The translations under genes and the position numbers were made by a program. A model generated the notes under the pieces. It worked only from the letters and a program-made list of their open reading frames with translations, was not told the origin of the DNA and made no database searches. Positions 33,336-41,660 of a stretch of 64,000 nucleotides of DNA are shown here, piece by piece; positions within the stretch are counted from its first letter, which is position 1, and each line of letters begins with the position of its first letter. The stretch comes from an uncultured Candidatus Saccharibacteria bacterium (GTDB lineage Bacteria > Patescibacteriota > Saccharimonadia > Saccharimonadales > Saccharimonadaceae): positions 1 through 64,000 of the forward strand of contig CALCYQ010000003.1 of NCBI GenBank assembly GCA_937906385.1. The letters run 5' to 3'.

Positions 33336-34094
33336 TTAAGCGGCGAGCTTACCGATGGCATCTTTCATGCCGTCTGGTAAGACAATAACGGTCTTTTGGC
33401 TCGGATCTGAAGAAATTTTCTCGAGAGTCTGGAGCGTACGAATCTGCAAACCGCCTGGCGTGCGCGCCAAGAGATGAGCAGCTTCAGCAACGGCGTTTGC
33501 GGAGGCCTTTTCACCATCGGCCACGATGATAGCGGCGCGACGTTCACGTTCGGCCTCAGCTTGCTTCGCCATAGCGCGTTTCATATCGCCCGGGAGCTCA
33601 ATATTCTGAAGCTTCACATTCTCGATATCGATACCCCACTTATCAGTCTCTTTGTCGACGATTTCCTTAATCTGAGCGGAAATTTCATCGCGCTTGCTCA
33701 AAAGTTCATCGAGCTCGAAGTTACCGGTGATGTCGCGAAGAGCGGCCTGCGCGAAGTTAGTAGTAGCGTAAATGTAGTTAGTAGTCTCAAGCAAGGCTTT
33801 GCTTGGATCGAGCACGCGGAAGTAAACGATGGCATCCACGCCGACAGTAACGTTATCTTTAGTGATAACTTCTTGCTTTGGCACATCGATTGGCGTAGAG
33901 CGCACATCGACGCGAGTGATGGTCTGGAAATATGGCACAATAATGCGCAAACCTGGACCACGCACGCCCGAGAACTTACCTAGCGTAAAAACTACGCCGC
34001 GCTCAAACTGACGGATTACACGGAATCCAGGAGCGATAACGACGCAGAAGACTAATATTATTATAAAGATGACAGCAACAATTGCTTCTCCCAT
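33336..34094 (-). CDS. SPFH/stomatin-like membrane protein (slipin)
   Basis: The 252-residue protein has one N-terminal hydrophobic hairpin (about 3-25) and an SPFH/band-7 domain (about 26-185) with stomatin-type segments (RVIRQFERGVVFTLGKF; GPGLRIIVPYFQ; MKRAMAKQAEAERERRA). A short coiled coil and an oligomerising C-terminus follow. These proteins form ring scaffolds in the membrane and may control proteases or fluidity. No NfeD partner gene is adjacent. AAAAGGAG precedes ATG 34094. Confidence 0.93.
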   Translation of the reverse strand: MGEAIVAVIFIIILVFCVVIAPGFRVIRQFERGVVFTLGKFSGVRGPGLRIIVPYFQTITRVDVRSTPIDVPKQEVITKDNVTVGVDAIVYFRVLDPSKALLETTNYIYATTNFAQAALRDITGNFELDELLSKRDEISAQIKEIVDKETDKWGIDIENVKLQNIELPGDMKRAMAKQAEAERERRAAIIVADGEKASANAVAEAAHLLARTPGGLQIRTLQTLEKISSDPSQKTVIVLPDGMKDAIGKLAA

Positions 34095-34150
34095 TTTTTT
34101 CTCCTTTTCTTAATACGATTATAACGTTTTATTGCGCTTTTGGTAAATAG

Positions 34151-34178
34151 AAAAAGCCACCGCTGGCTGCGGTGGCTT
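34151..34178 (-). terminator. Terminator of the 34218-34748 gene
   Basis: AAGCCACCGC pairs with GCGGTGGCTT around a 5-nt loop, followed by TTTTTC on the minus strand. Confidence 0.85.
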
Positions 34179-34217
34179 GGGTGTAGAGGTTTTTGGCGCG
34201 CGAGGCGCCGGTGTTAA

Positions 34218-34748
34218 TTACGGACGCCTATGGCGCGGGGTGCACTCGGGGCAGGACGAATCGTCGTCGAAGGGATTCGCGGGCTGCGCGGGCGCCGGGT
34301 CGGGATTGGGGTTGTGCTTGGGCGCCTTCTTGGGCGCGACCTTCTGGCCGCCGGCCTTCACGAAGCCAACGATGTGGCCGTAGGTCTCGCCGCAGTACGG
34401 CAGAGCCAGGAAAGCGCGACCAGTAGTCGTGCCGTCAGGCTTGAGGCCCAGGTGCATGATGCCGGCCTTCAGCTCAGACTGCACCGCCTTGACAGCGTTG
34501 ATCTCGTCGATGTAGAACAGCTGCGGGCCGCTCTCGGTCTGCTCGACGCGCAACAGAACGGCGTCACACTCGCAGTCCACAGAGAACGGAGCGTCGATAG
34601 TCTTGATCGTATTGGCCAGGACGTGATCGGCGATGGGCTCCCCGAGGGGCAGCTTGCAGCAGTTGGCCTCGGCCAGGTTGAGCTCGGCGCCGGACAGGAA
34701 CTCGATCAGGTTAGTGGCGAATGCGTAGCGAACAACGTACTTTTTCAT
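34218..34748 (-). CDS. Hypothetical GC-rich gene product of 176 aa
   Basis: I do not recognise this protein. It is soluble, with a mixed domain of about 125 residues, then a Pro/Lys/Ala-rich tail and a CPEC pair near the C-terminus (about 166-169). Other Cys pairs are NCC and CEC (about 30 and 60). Its codons favour G/C in third position far more than its neighbours, suggesting recent transfer or strong expression. AAGGAGG precedes ATG 34748. An in-frame ATG at 34802 lies in the leader without a ribosome site and is not preferred. A consensus promoter (34821-34849) and terminator make it monocistronic. Confidence 0.72.
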   Translation of the reverse strand: MKKYVVRYAFATNLIEFLSGAELNLAEANCCKLPLGEPIADHVLANTIKTIDAPFSVDCECDAVLLRVEQTESGPQLFYIDEINAVKAVQSELKAGIMHLGLKPDGTTTGRAFLALPYCGETYGHIVGFVKAGGQKVAPKKAPKHNPNPDPAPAQPANPFDDDSSCPECTPRHRRP

Positions 34749-34820
34749 GGAAAAACCTCCTTGTAATGTGCCAGCCGCCTCACGGCGGATCTGGATTGCC
34801 ATGAAACAACAACGTTATTC

Positions 34821-34849
34821 ATTATAGCACACATTAGCAAAAAAGTCAA
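34821..34849 (-). promoter_or_regulatory. Sigma-A promoter of the 34218-34748 gene
   Basis: On the minus strand TTGACT (34844-34849), 17 nt and TATAAT (34821-34826) with an upstream TGTGC are present. The leader of about 65 nt carries a CCGCC/GGCGG hairpin near 34772-34786. Confidence 0.88.
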
Positions 34850-34895
34850 GTATATTAAGAGATTTTAGAGATAAAAGCTGTGTTAAAATATAAGC

Positions 34896-35594
34896 ATGAG
34901 CCGGATTTTGATGCTTGACGAATGCGGTAATCCTGAAATTGTCGGTAATCTCGGCGCTTCCCTTTACCGGATCAAAAAGGCCCACTTGCGTGTGGTTGAT
35001 GGTTTTGTTGTCCCTGTTAATCAGGAGATTGAGTTTGGACTCAGTAACGAAATTTTGCGCGATTATGATAAGCTTGAGGCAAAAAGCGCCGTTTTACGAG
35101 CGTCATACGTTGATCCGAAGGTGTTTGATAGTGAGACTATCCGCGATGTCAAACGCAATGATCTGATTTCTACGATTAGTTACGTGCAGCAAAATGCGGG
35201 ACGGCGTGGCGATCCAGCGGCCGTGGTAGTGCAAGAAAATCTCGAGGCAGAATTCTCTGGCACGATTCACTCTTATAATCCAGTCACGCACGACCAGAAC
35301 GAAATCCTAATCGAGGCGAATATTTGGATGAACGAAACCGTGCTAAGTGGCGAAACCGATGCGGATATGATTTTAATTAATAAATCGACCGGCGCGGTAG
35401 CAGTCGAAAGCAACGAAGATTCCGAGATTTGCTTGACGCCAGAGCAAATTGAACGCTTACATAACCTAATTCGAAAAGTCGAAAAACAATTCGACCATCC
35501 GGTCAGCGTCGACTGGTGTTTTGACCATGGTATATTATTTATCTTACACGCACGTCCAATCAATAAAATTACGCACGAAAGGTATGAGATATGA
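34896..35594 (+). CDS. Stand-alone PEP-synthase/PPDK ATP-grasp-like domain
   Basis: The 232-residue protein matches parts of the PPDK_N nucleotide-binding domain: GNLGASLYRIKKAHLRVVDG at the N-terminus, VVVQENLEAEFSGTIHSYNP in the middle, and VSVDWCFDHGILFILHARPI at the C-terminus. It lacks the phosphohistidine swivel and PEP-binding domains of PEP synthase, PPDK and rifampicin phosphotransferase, and is shorter than a normal PPDK_N (about 330 aa). A phosphotransfer role is therefore uncertain. TAAAAT (34884-34889) ends 6 nt before ATG 34896, so it is probably leaderless. It overlaps the NUDIX gene by 4 nt (ATGA). Confidence 0.72.
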   Translation: MSRILMLDECGNPEIVGNLGASLYRIKKAHLRVVDGFVVPVNQEIEFGLSNEILRDYDKLEAKSAVLRASYVDPKVFDSETIRDVKRNDLISTISYVQQNAGRRGDPAAVVVQENLEAEFSGTIHSYNPVTHDQNEILIEANIWMNETVLSGETDADMILINKSTGAVAVESNEDSEICLTPEQIERLHNLIRKVEKQFDHPVSVDWCFDHGILFILHARPINKITHERYEI

Positions 35595-36583
35595 GTATTC
35601 ACACTACTTGGATGCTACTTCGTCGTGGCGATGAAGTATTATTAGGTCTAAAAAAGCGCGGCTTTGGCGAAGGACGCATGAATGGCGTGGGTGGTAAAGT
35701 TGAGCCGGGCGAATCCGTGGAAGAAGCGGCGATTCGCGAGACGCAAGAAGAAATCGGCGTCAAAGTGACTAAGATGGAGAAAATGGTCGAGATTGCTTTT
35801 GATAATCTTTATTACAAGGGCACGCCGGAGCGCAACGTGATGTATGGCTTTGTGGCCACCGATTGGGAGGGCGAACCGACCGAAACCGACGAAATTAAGC
35901 CGGAATGGGTAAAAATCGCAGACCTCGATTACGACAAGATGTGGGTGGATGACCGCCATTGGCTGCCACGAGTGCTCGAGGGCAAGAAAATTCAGGCTTG
36001 GTTTCACTTTAATGAAGATGATACTTTTGATGATTTTTGGGTGGACGAAATTAACGATACGCTAATTGACGATATTGAGGACGGCGACGTCGGCTTGCCG
36101 CCAGCCACCGGCGATGCGACGAGCTATATATTTAAGACTGGCGCGCGGGCAATCTTGCGCAACGAAAAAGGCCAAATTGCCTTAATTCACAGCACAAATC
36201 GCGGCTGGTATAAGCTTCCTGGTGGTGGACACGAAAATGATGAATTGCGCCGCGAAAACCTCCAGCGCGAGGTGCTAGAAGAAACCGGTTATACGATTAA
36301 GAACGTACGAGCCATCGGCGTCGGTCGCAACACTCGCCACGAATGGCAGATGCGCGCCGAGGCTTGGATGTATTTGTGTGAGACGGACGAATTTGTCGGT
36401 AAAGAACAGATGGAGGATGAAATCGAAGACGGCGATACGCTCGAATGGTTTGATTCGTTCGACGATGCAATCGAGGCATTGAAATCGGTTAAGCTGGACG
36501 AGATCGGCTTTTATGGCGCATACTTCTTTACAAAGAGAGAGATAGATACGCTAGAGTACGCCAAGCGCTTACTTGAGGATTAA
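35591..36583 (+). CDS. Tandem NUDIX hydrolase (two domains)
   Basis: The 330-residue protein contains two Nudix boxes. The first, GGKVEPGESVEEAAIRETQE and following EIGV (about 34-57), sits in an MTH1-like 8-oxo-dGTPase/2-OH-dATPase domain (1-160). The second, GGGHENDELRRENLQREVLE followed by ETGY (about 213-236), sits in a separate domain (175-330). Both keep the REx2EE metal ligands, so both may hydrolyse nucleoside diphosphate-X substrates. It is probably a nucleotide-pool sanitiser. Start ATG 35591 overlaps the preceding stop, and rarA starts 2 nt after it, so the three are one operon. Confidence 0.88.
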   Translation: MSIHTTWMLLRRGDEVLLGLKKRGFGEGRMNGVGGKVEPGESVEEAAIRETQEEIGVKVTKMEKMVEIAFDNLYYKGTPERNVMYGFVATDWEGEPTETDEIKPEWVKIADLDYDKMWVDDRHWLPRVLEGKKIQAWFHFNEDDTFDDFWVDEINDTLIDDIEDGDVGLPPATGDATSYIFKTGARAILRNEKGQIALIHSTNRGWYKLPGGGHENDELRRENLQREVLEETGYTIKNVRAIGVGRNTRHEWQMRAEAWMYLCETDEFVGKEQMEDEIEDGDTLEWFDSFDDAIEALKSVKLDEIGFYGAYFFTKREIDTLEYAKRLLED

Positions 36584-36585
36584 TT

Positions 36586-37761
36586 ATGGACAATCGAGTA
36601 CCACTCGCGGAGCGGATGCGTCCGCAAAGCTTAGACGAAGTGGTGGGGCAAGACGACATTATCGGTGATGGCAAAATTTTGACGGAAATCGTGCGCAAGC
36701 AAGAGCCGGTGAACATTATTTTCTGGGGACCGCCCGGCACCGGCAAGACCACGCTCGCGCGGATTATCGCGAAGGAATTTAAAGCCGATTTTATCGAAAT
36801 TTCGGCGGTGACGGCCGGTAAAAAAGACGTCGAGCGTGTAGTGGAAATTGCGAAGCAGAACTGGAATCTCAAGCAACGCACCGTACTGTTCGTGGATGAA
36901 ATTCACCGTTTTAATAAGGCTCAGCAAGATGCGTTTTTGCCACACGTTGAAAGTGGCCTAATTACCTTGATTGGCGCCACGACCGAGAACCCAAGTTTCG
37001 AAGTGATTTCCCCGCTACTTTCGCGTAGTCGCGTGGTGATTGTGAAGCATTTATCGAAGAAGGATATCATTACTGTCCTTAATCGTGCGATTAAGACTGA
37101 AAAAGCTACAAAACGCGTCACGAAGGCGGCAATTGATTATTTAGCAGAGTTGTCTGGTGGCGATGCGCGTTCGGCGTTGGGCGATTTAGAACTGGCGTTG
37201 AGTTTAGCGAAGAAAGTTGACGTCGACCAGGTAAAAGAAGCGGCTGGCCGCAAAGTACCTGGCTACGACAAAGCTGGCGATGCGCATTACGACAATATTT
37301 CCGCGTTTATTAAATCAATGCGCGGCGGCGACGATAACGCGGCACTATACTATTTGGCACGCATGGTGAATGCCGGCGAAGATCCGAAGTTTATCGCGCG
37401 ACGGATGGTGATTTTTGCTTCTGAGGATATTGGTTTGGCCGGTAATGGCGCACTTGGCTTAGCTTTGAATGCTTTTATGGCGGTAGAACGTATCGGCATG
37501 CCAGAGAGCGGGTTAATTCTCGCGCATACTGTAACGGCGCTGACGCGCGCAAAGAAGTCACGCGAGAGCACGGACGCCTGGTATGCGGCGCAGGATTTAG
37601 CTCGTAGAACCATGGGATTGCCGGTACCAATTTGGCTACGTAATGCGCCAACTAAACTCATGAAAGAGCTTGGCTTTGGCAAAGGTCAAAAATGGGAAGC
37701 TGGTTTCCATCTCGACAAAAAATATCTACCAGACGAAATTAAAGATACTAAATTGTTTTAG
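36586..37761 (+). CDS. rarA: Replication-associated recombination protein RarA (MgsA)
   Basis: The 391-residue AAA+ ATPase is related to the clamp loader. It has Walker A GPPGTGKTT (about 47-55), Walker B FVDEIHRFNKAQQDAFLP (about 103-120), the sensor 1 TTENPSFE and an arginine-finger SRSRV, and the C-terminal MgsA domain (about 225-391). It acts at stalled forks. It is the third gene of the operon with the PPDK-like and NUDIX genes. Its stop codon overlaps the stop of the convergent NUDIX gene. Confidence 0.95.
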   Translation: MDNRVPLAERMRPQSLDEVVGQDDIIGDGKILTEIVRKQEPVNIIFWGPPGTGKTTLARIIAKEFKADFIEISAVTAGKKDVERVVEIAKQNWNLKQRTVLFVDEIHRFNKAQQDAFLPHVESGLITLIGATTENPSFEVISPLLSRSRVVIVKHLSKKDIITVLNRAIKTEKATKRVTKAAIDYLAELSGGDARSALGDLELALSLAKKVDVDQVKEAAGRKVPGYDKAGDAHYDNISAFIKSMRGGDDNAALYYLARMVNAGEDPKFIARRMVIFASEDIGLAGNGALGLALNAFMAVERIGMPESGLILAHTVTALTRAKKSRESTDAWYAAQDLARRTMGLPVPIWLRNAPTKLMKELGFGKGQKWEAGFHLDKKYLPDEIKDTKLF

Positions 37762-38261
37762 TCTTCCAGGATTTCTTCGTTTAATACTTCGTCCGGGAGG
37801 TTAAATTGGCGATAAAAATCATACTTCTTGGCGATTTTAATAGCAGCTAGGATAAGATCCTCGGAGATTTGACCATATGGCAGCAGTTCAATGGCACGCT
37901 CCGGAGAAACGAGTACGCGGCCATAAGTCCAACCAGGACGATCTGGATCGGGATGAGCCGGGCCAATTTCGCGAATAATTGCTGCAAAGCGAAGCTGAGC
38001 ATACTTTTCTTCCCCATCGTCAACTTCTTGGTAGCCGACAGTATGGATTTTGTCGATTTGGCAATTAACCTCTTCAAGCGCCTCACGCTTAAGCGTGTCT
38101 TTGAGCGGCTCCCACGGTTCCGGCTTGCCGCCCGTAAGTTGATAGATTCCTTTTTCCACCCTTAATAAGATTCGTCCGTCTGGCGAGAATAAAACGCCAT
38201 AGACTTGGCGAAGTGGCATATTGACCGGAACATGTGCTTCATGCCAGGTGAATTTTACCAT
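37758..38261 (-). CDS. NUDIX hydrolase
   Basis: The 167-residue protein has one Nudix domain, with the box GGKPEPWEPLKDTLKREALE and following EVNC (about 43-66), in which the last Gly is replaced by Asn. The metal-binding REx2EE is kept. The substrate is unknown. ATG 38261 overlaps the end of the DUF167 gene (ATGGTAA) with a GGAAAGG ribosome site inside it, so translation is coupled. The stop converges with that of rarA and overlaps it. Confidence 0.88.
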   Translation of the reverse strand: MVKFTWHEAHVPVNMPLRQVYGVLFSPDGRILLRVEKGIYQLTGGKPEPWEPLKDTLKREALEEVNCQIDKIHTVGYQEVDDGEEKYAQLRFAAIIREIGPAHPDPDRPGWTYGRVLVSPERAIELLPYGQISEDLILAAIKIAKKYDFYRQFNLPDEVLNEEILED

Positions 38262-38473
38262 TCGAGAACCTTTCCGCGCGCTTTGGCGCCACTTTTTATC
38301 GTAACCTGAGTTTTGGCAATCTTAAATTCGCGCGCAACGAGCTCGAGCAAAGCCCTGTTTGCTTCACCATCGTGCGCACGCGCATGCAAAAAGGCGACAT
38401 AGCTGCCGTCTTCTTGTCGTTCGAGGCGGGACGCCCCTTTTGTACCAGGTTTTACGCGCACCGCTATGCGCAT
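38255..38473 (-). CDS. DUF167/YggU family protein
   Basis: The 72-residue protein carries the family pattern: RVKPGTKG near the N-terminus, HARAHDGEANRALLELVA in the middle and the final TIKSGAKARGKVLEW. The family is small, conserved and of unknown function. GGAGG lies 12 nt before ATG 38473, 3 nt downstream of the galU stop, so it is probably co-transcribed with galU. Confidence 0.88.
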   Translation of the reverse strand: MRIAVRVKPGTKGASRLERQEDGSYVAFLHARAHDGEANRALLELVAREFKIAKTQVTIKSGAKARGKVLEW

Positions 38474-38476
38474 AAA

Positions 38477-39319
38477 TTATTTTTTGCCTCCGCAAACTAC
38501 GTTATTCGCGTGGAGCCAGCCCTCCATTGAGCCACCATCAAGGTATTCGCCCCTGATTGGCAATACGTGGATTTTTTCACCAGCCTTAATGTGTTCAATT
38601 ATTGGATCGGTAATGAGGTATTCTTGGTCTTTCGGGCCAAAATCGTTATCGTGACAATATTTTACGATGCGCTGGAGTAATTTTGGCGACATAATGTATT
38701 TGCTAATATTAATCAAATTACTTGGCGCTTCTTCCTTCTTCGGTTTTTCGTAGAAACCTTTGAGAAGCCCGTCCTTCACGATAAGTACGCCATACTTCTC
38801 GACATCGTCAATCGGGATTTCGGTTGTCAAAATTGCCGAATCGGTCGTTTCTTCAATCGCGTCCATTAAGCGGACGAGGTCCGAAGAACCGTCTTCGTTG
38901 TAAATAAAATCGTCGCCCATTAAAACCACAGTCGGTTCATCGATACCGAATTCTTCGACCACTTGAGCGACCGGCTCTGCACTGCCGTAACGTTCGTCAA
39001 CATTCTTCTGGCAGAAGAAATGAATCGTGAGACCATCGCGGGAAGTGTTGGCAAGCGTCAATTTGTCTTCCTTGCCGCGAGCAATTAAATAGTTATTTAA
39101 TTTGGCATTTTCTTCGTAATATGCCTTAATCTGTGAGAATGGCTTCTCATCAATTACGATGTAAGCCTCTTTGATGCCAGCCTTATAACAATCTTCTACG
39201 ACATAATCGACGAGTGGGCGGTTGCCGATTGGCAACATGGCTTTCTCGATAACTTTCGTAACTGGCAAACGACGTGTACCCCAACCTGCCACTGGAATAA
39301 TAGCTTTATTGATTTGCAT
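38477..39319 (-). CDS. galU: UTP-glucose-1-phosphate uridylyltransferase
   Basis: The 280-residue nucleotidyltransferase makes UDP-glucose. Signature segments are AIIPVAGWGTRRLPVTKVIE (about 5-24, nucleotide loop), EKAMLPIGNRP (about 24-34), VLMGDD (about 130-135, metal Asp) and the C-terminal GEYLDGGSMEGWLHA. ATG 39319 is chosen because it leaves no overlap with the upstream gene and has GGAG 12 nt upstream; 39373 would add 18 residues with no ribosome site. It may supply glucosyl units for cell-surface glycans. Confidence 0.95.
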   Translation of the reverse strand: MQINKAIIPVAGWGTRRLPVTKVIEKAMLPIGNRPLVDYVVEDCYKAGIKEAYIVIDEKPFSQIKAYYEENAKLNNYLIARGKEDKLTLANTSRDGLTIHFFCQKNVDERYGSAEPVAQVVEEFGIDEPTVVLMGDDFIYNEDGSSDLVRLMDAIEETTDSAILTTEIPIDDVEKYGVLIVKDGLLKGFYEKPKKEEAPSNLINISKYIMSPKLLQRIVKYCHDNDFGPKDQEYLITDPIIEHIKAGEKIHVLPIRGEYLDGGSMEGWLHANNVVCGGKK

Positions 39320-39350
39320 AAAAAAGGGTTCTCCGTTTTCGATTAATTTA

Positions 39351-40049
39351 TCATTTTTTGGCGTTCTTCGCAAGGAAGTAGAATTGCCAAAGCGATAGAT
39401 ACATCAAATAGCCAGCTGCAATCGATATTGAGATACAGCTTGCCGTTAAGTCGTCCGCGAGGACGACGTGACTAATAATAGCCGCTGCCAGAAAAGCGCC
39501 TAGCGAGATTAGTACATTTGCTCTCGCGGCGTTTACCGGAATTACCGATTCCATTCGTTCGATACTCGCGATTTGTTGAAGGAAGATAAAGAAGAACAAA
39601 GTGATCGCTACGATGGCACCAGTGCCGTTATTGAGATGGAAGTTTACGCCGAGTGCAAAGCCGGCCATCGCCATCGAAAGGGCGTCGATAAAACAGAGTG
39701 CGCTGAGTGCGCCAGTGCCGAAACGACTTTTCTTTTTGGCAGTTTTTTCGGCTTTATTATCTGAATGTAGAAGGCTGCGCCGACAGATTGAGAAGGAGTG
39801 TCCAATCAAAATTAAGGCTGCGATTACGATGCCGACAACGACGAAAAATGAAGTAAAGCCAATATATTCGACAACGTCATCCATAATAAACATAAATACC
39901 GACAAAACTCCAAGCGTAATTGCTAGATATGGTGAAAGCTTACGAATTGTGACGATTAATTTATTTTTCATGCGCGCTAGGCGAAATGCGCAAGCAATCG
40001 CAAGCAAAACCGCTACAGCCGCAACACAACAGCTAACCATTGGATCCAT
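39351..40049 (-). CDS. Multi-pass membrane protein, possibly ZIP-like
   Basis: The 232-residue protein has about seven hydrophobic segments (roughly 5-25, 38-58, 65-90, 112-138, 145-165, 175-198, 203-225) and a Lys-rich cytoplasmic loop (about 98-112). The segment CFIDALSMAMAGFALGVNF (about 120-138) weakly resembles the metal-site helix of ZIP transporters but lacks its His. The assignment is low confidence. GAGGAG precedes ATG 40049, 1 nt after the gpmI stop, so it is coupled to gpmI and followed by galU. Confidence 0.65.
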   Translation of the reverse strand: MDPMVSCCVAAVAVLLAIACAFRLARMKNKLIVTIRKLSPYLAITLGVLSVFMFIMDDVVEYIGFTSFFVVVGIVIAALILIGHSFSICRRSLLHSDNKAEKTAKKKSRFGTGALSALCFIDALSMAMAGFALGVNFHLNNGTGAIVAITLFFFIFLQQIASIERMESVIPVNAARANVLISLGAFLAAAIISHVVLADDLTASCISISIAAGYLMYLSLWQFYFLAKNAKK

Positions 40050-40050
40050 C

Positions 40051-41628
40051 TTATTTCTCCTCTATAATGGCTGGCAACCAGGCCTCATGCGGTTCCTGCC
40101 CAAGTAAAATTGCGATAGTTGAGGCGAGATTAGCAAGGCCACAATCGTTAGCGCTCAACCGGTATAGATTTGCATTTTCGGTGTCGTCGACGAAGATACA
40201 TGGCACGCGATTGGTCGTATGAGAGGTTTTTGCAGTACCATCTTCGTTTAGTAGCTCTTCAGCGTTGCCATGATCGGCCGTAATGACCGTAATGCCGCCG
40301 AGCTTATTGACGGCTTCCACGATGCGTTTGAGGCTAATATCAATTGCCTCCATAGCATTAATAGTCGGCTCGAGTTCGCCAAAATGTCCAACCATGTCAC
40401 CGCCCGGATAATTAATGCGCAGAAAATCATATTTACCGGACTCGATTGCCTCGACGAGTTTGTCGGTAATTTCGGCGCACTTCATCCACGGCCGCGTATT
40501 GAATGGCTCCGTGTAGGAAGGGACTTCCTCGTCGACTTCCCCCTCTGGAATATGGTAGCTATTGCCATTGAAATAATAGGTAATGTGACCAAATTTGACC
40601 GTTTCGGAAATGGCATATTGCTTAACGCCCTTGGTGGCAAGATATTCGGTCAAAGTATGTTCAAAAACTGGCGAACCAACCAAAACATGTGCTGGCACAT
40701 GTAAATCTTCGTTGTATTCGGTCATGCCCGTGAAATAGATATCTGGGCGACGGACGCGGTCAAAATGCGGAAATTCGTCATAAGTAAAGGCCTGTGCCAT
40801 CTCGACAGCGCGATCGGCGCGGAAATCGATATAAACAACAGCGTCGCCGTCATTAATCGTACCGATAGGTTGACCATTTTCAGCAATTACGAACGCTGGC
40901 ATATATTGATCTTGTAGGCCTGGCGTTTCGGCGCGGAAAGTCTCGACCGCCTCAGTTGCGTTGGCAAACTGGCGGCCTTCGCCGAGCACATGCGTATGCC
41001 AGCCTTTTTCAACCATCGGCCAATCGTTTTCATAACGATCACAAGTGATAACCATGCGACCACCGCCAGAAGCAATCTTATAATCTGGATCGCCCAGATC
41101 ATGAATGAATTTCTCGAGACGTTGAATAAATTTCGGCTCGCTTTGCGGCGGTACATCGCGGCCATCAATCAAAATATGCACGCGCACGCGCGCGATGCCG
41201 TCTTTTTGAGCCTGAGCAAGCATTTTTTCAAGATGGGCGATATTGGAATGGACGTTACCATCACTAAAAATGCCCATAAAGTGCAAAGTTGAATTGTGCG
41301 CACGGATGCGCTCGGTAATATCATGCCAAGTTTGTGTCTCGAAGATTTTGCCCGTGCGGACATCTTCCTCGACTTTGGCGGAACGTTGTAAAACAATCTC
41401 GCCAGCACCCATCGCATTATGGCCGACCTCGGAGTTGCCCATGTCGTCTTTTGGTACGCCCACATATTCACCGGCGGCGCCAAGTTTGGCGGTTGGATAT
41501 TTCGTCATTAACTCATTTAAGGTTTCAAGATGCGCCTGCTTGACGGCGTTTCCTGCGGTTTGGTCACGTAAGCCAACACCGTCCATCACGACGAGGACGA
41601 CCGGCCCACCATAGTTCAACTTGCTCAT
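40051..41628 (-). CDS. gpmI: 2,3-bisphosphoglycerate-independent phosphoglycerate mutase
   Basis: The 525-residue alkaline-phosphatase-superfamily mutase interconverts 3- and 2-phosphoglycerate. The first metal Asp is in VVMDGVG (about 14-20), the catalytic Ser in MGNSEVGHNAMGAGE (about 59-73), and further metal ligands in NYPGGDMVGHFG (about 397-408) and ITADHGNAEE (about 450-459). TATACT (41635-41640) ends 6 nt before ATG 41628, and the bases from -10 to start match those at the DUF2207 gene exactly. It is probably leaderless. Confidence 0.96.
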   Translation of the reverse strand: MSKLNYGGPVVLVVMDGVGLRDQTAGNAVKQAHLETLNELMTKYPTAKLGAAGEYVGVPKDDMGNSEVGHNAMGAGEIVLQRSAKVEEDVRTGKIFETQTWHDITERIRAHNSTLHFMGIFSDGNVHSNIAHLEKMLAQAQKDGIARVRVHILIDGRDVPPQSEPKFIQRLEKFIHDLGDPDYKIASGGGRMVITCDRYENDWPMVEKGWHTHVLGEGRQFANATEAVETFRAETPGLQDQYMPAFVIAENGQPIGTINDGDAVVYIDFRADRAVEMAQAFTYDEFPHFDRVRRPDIYFTGMTEYNEDLHVPAHVLVGSPVFEHTLTEYLATKGVKQYAISETVKFGHITYYFNGNSYHIPEGEVDEEVPSYTEPFNTRPWMKCAEITDKLVEAIESGKYDFLRINYPGGDMVGHFGELEPTINAMEAIDISLKRIVEAVNKLGGITVITADHGNAEELLNEDGTAKTSHTTNRVPCIFVDDTENANLYRLSANDCGLANLASTIAILLGQEPHEAWLPAIIEEK

Positions 41629-41660
41629 GCTTTTAGTATAGCATTTTTAGATGGCTAGTA

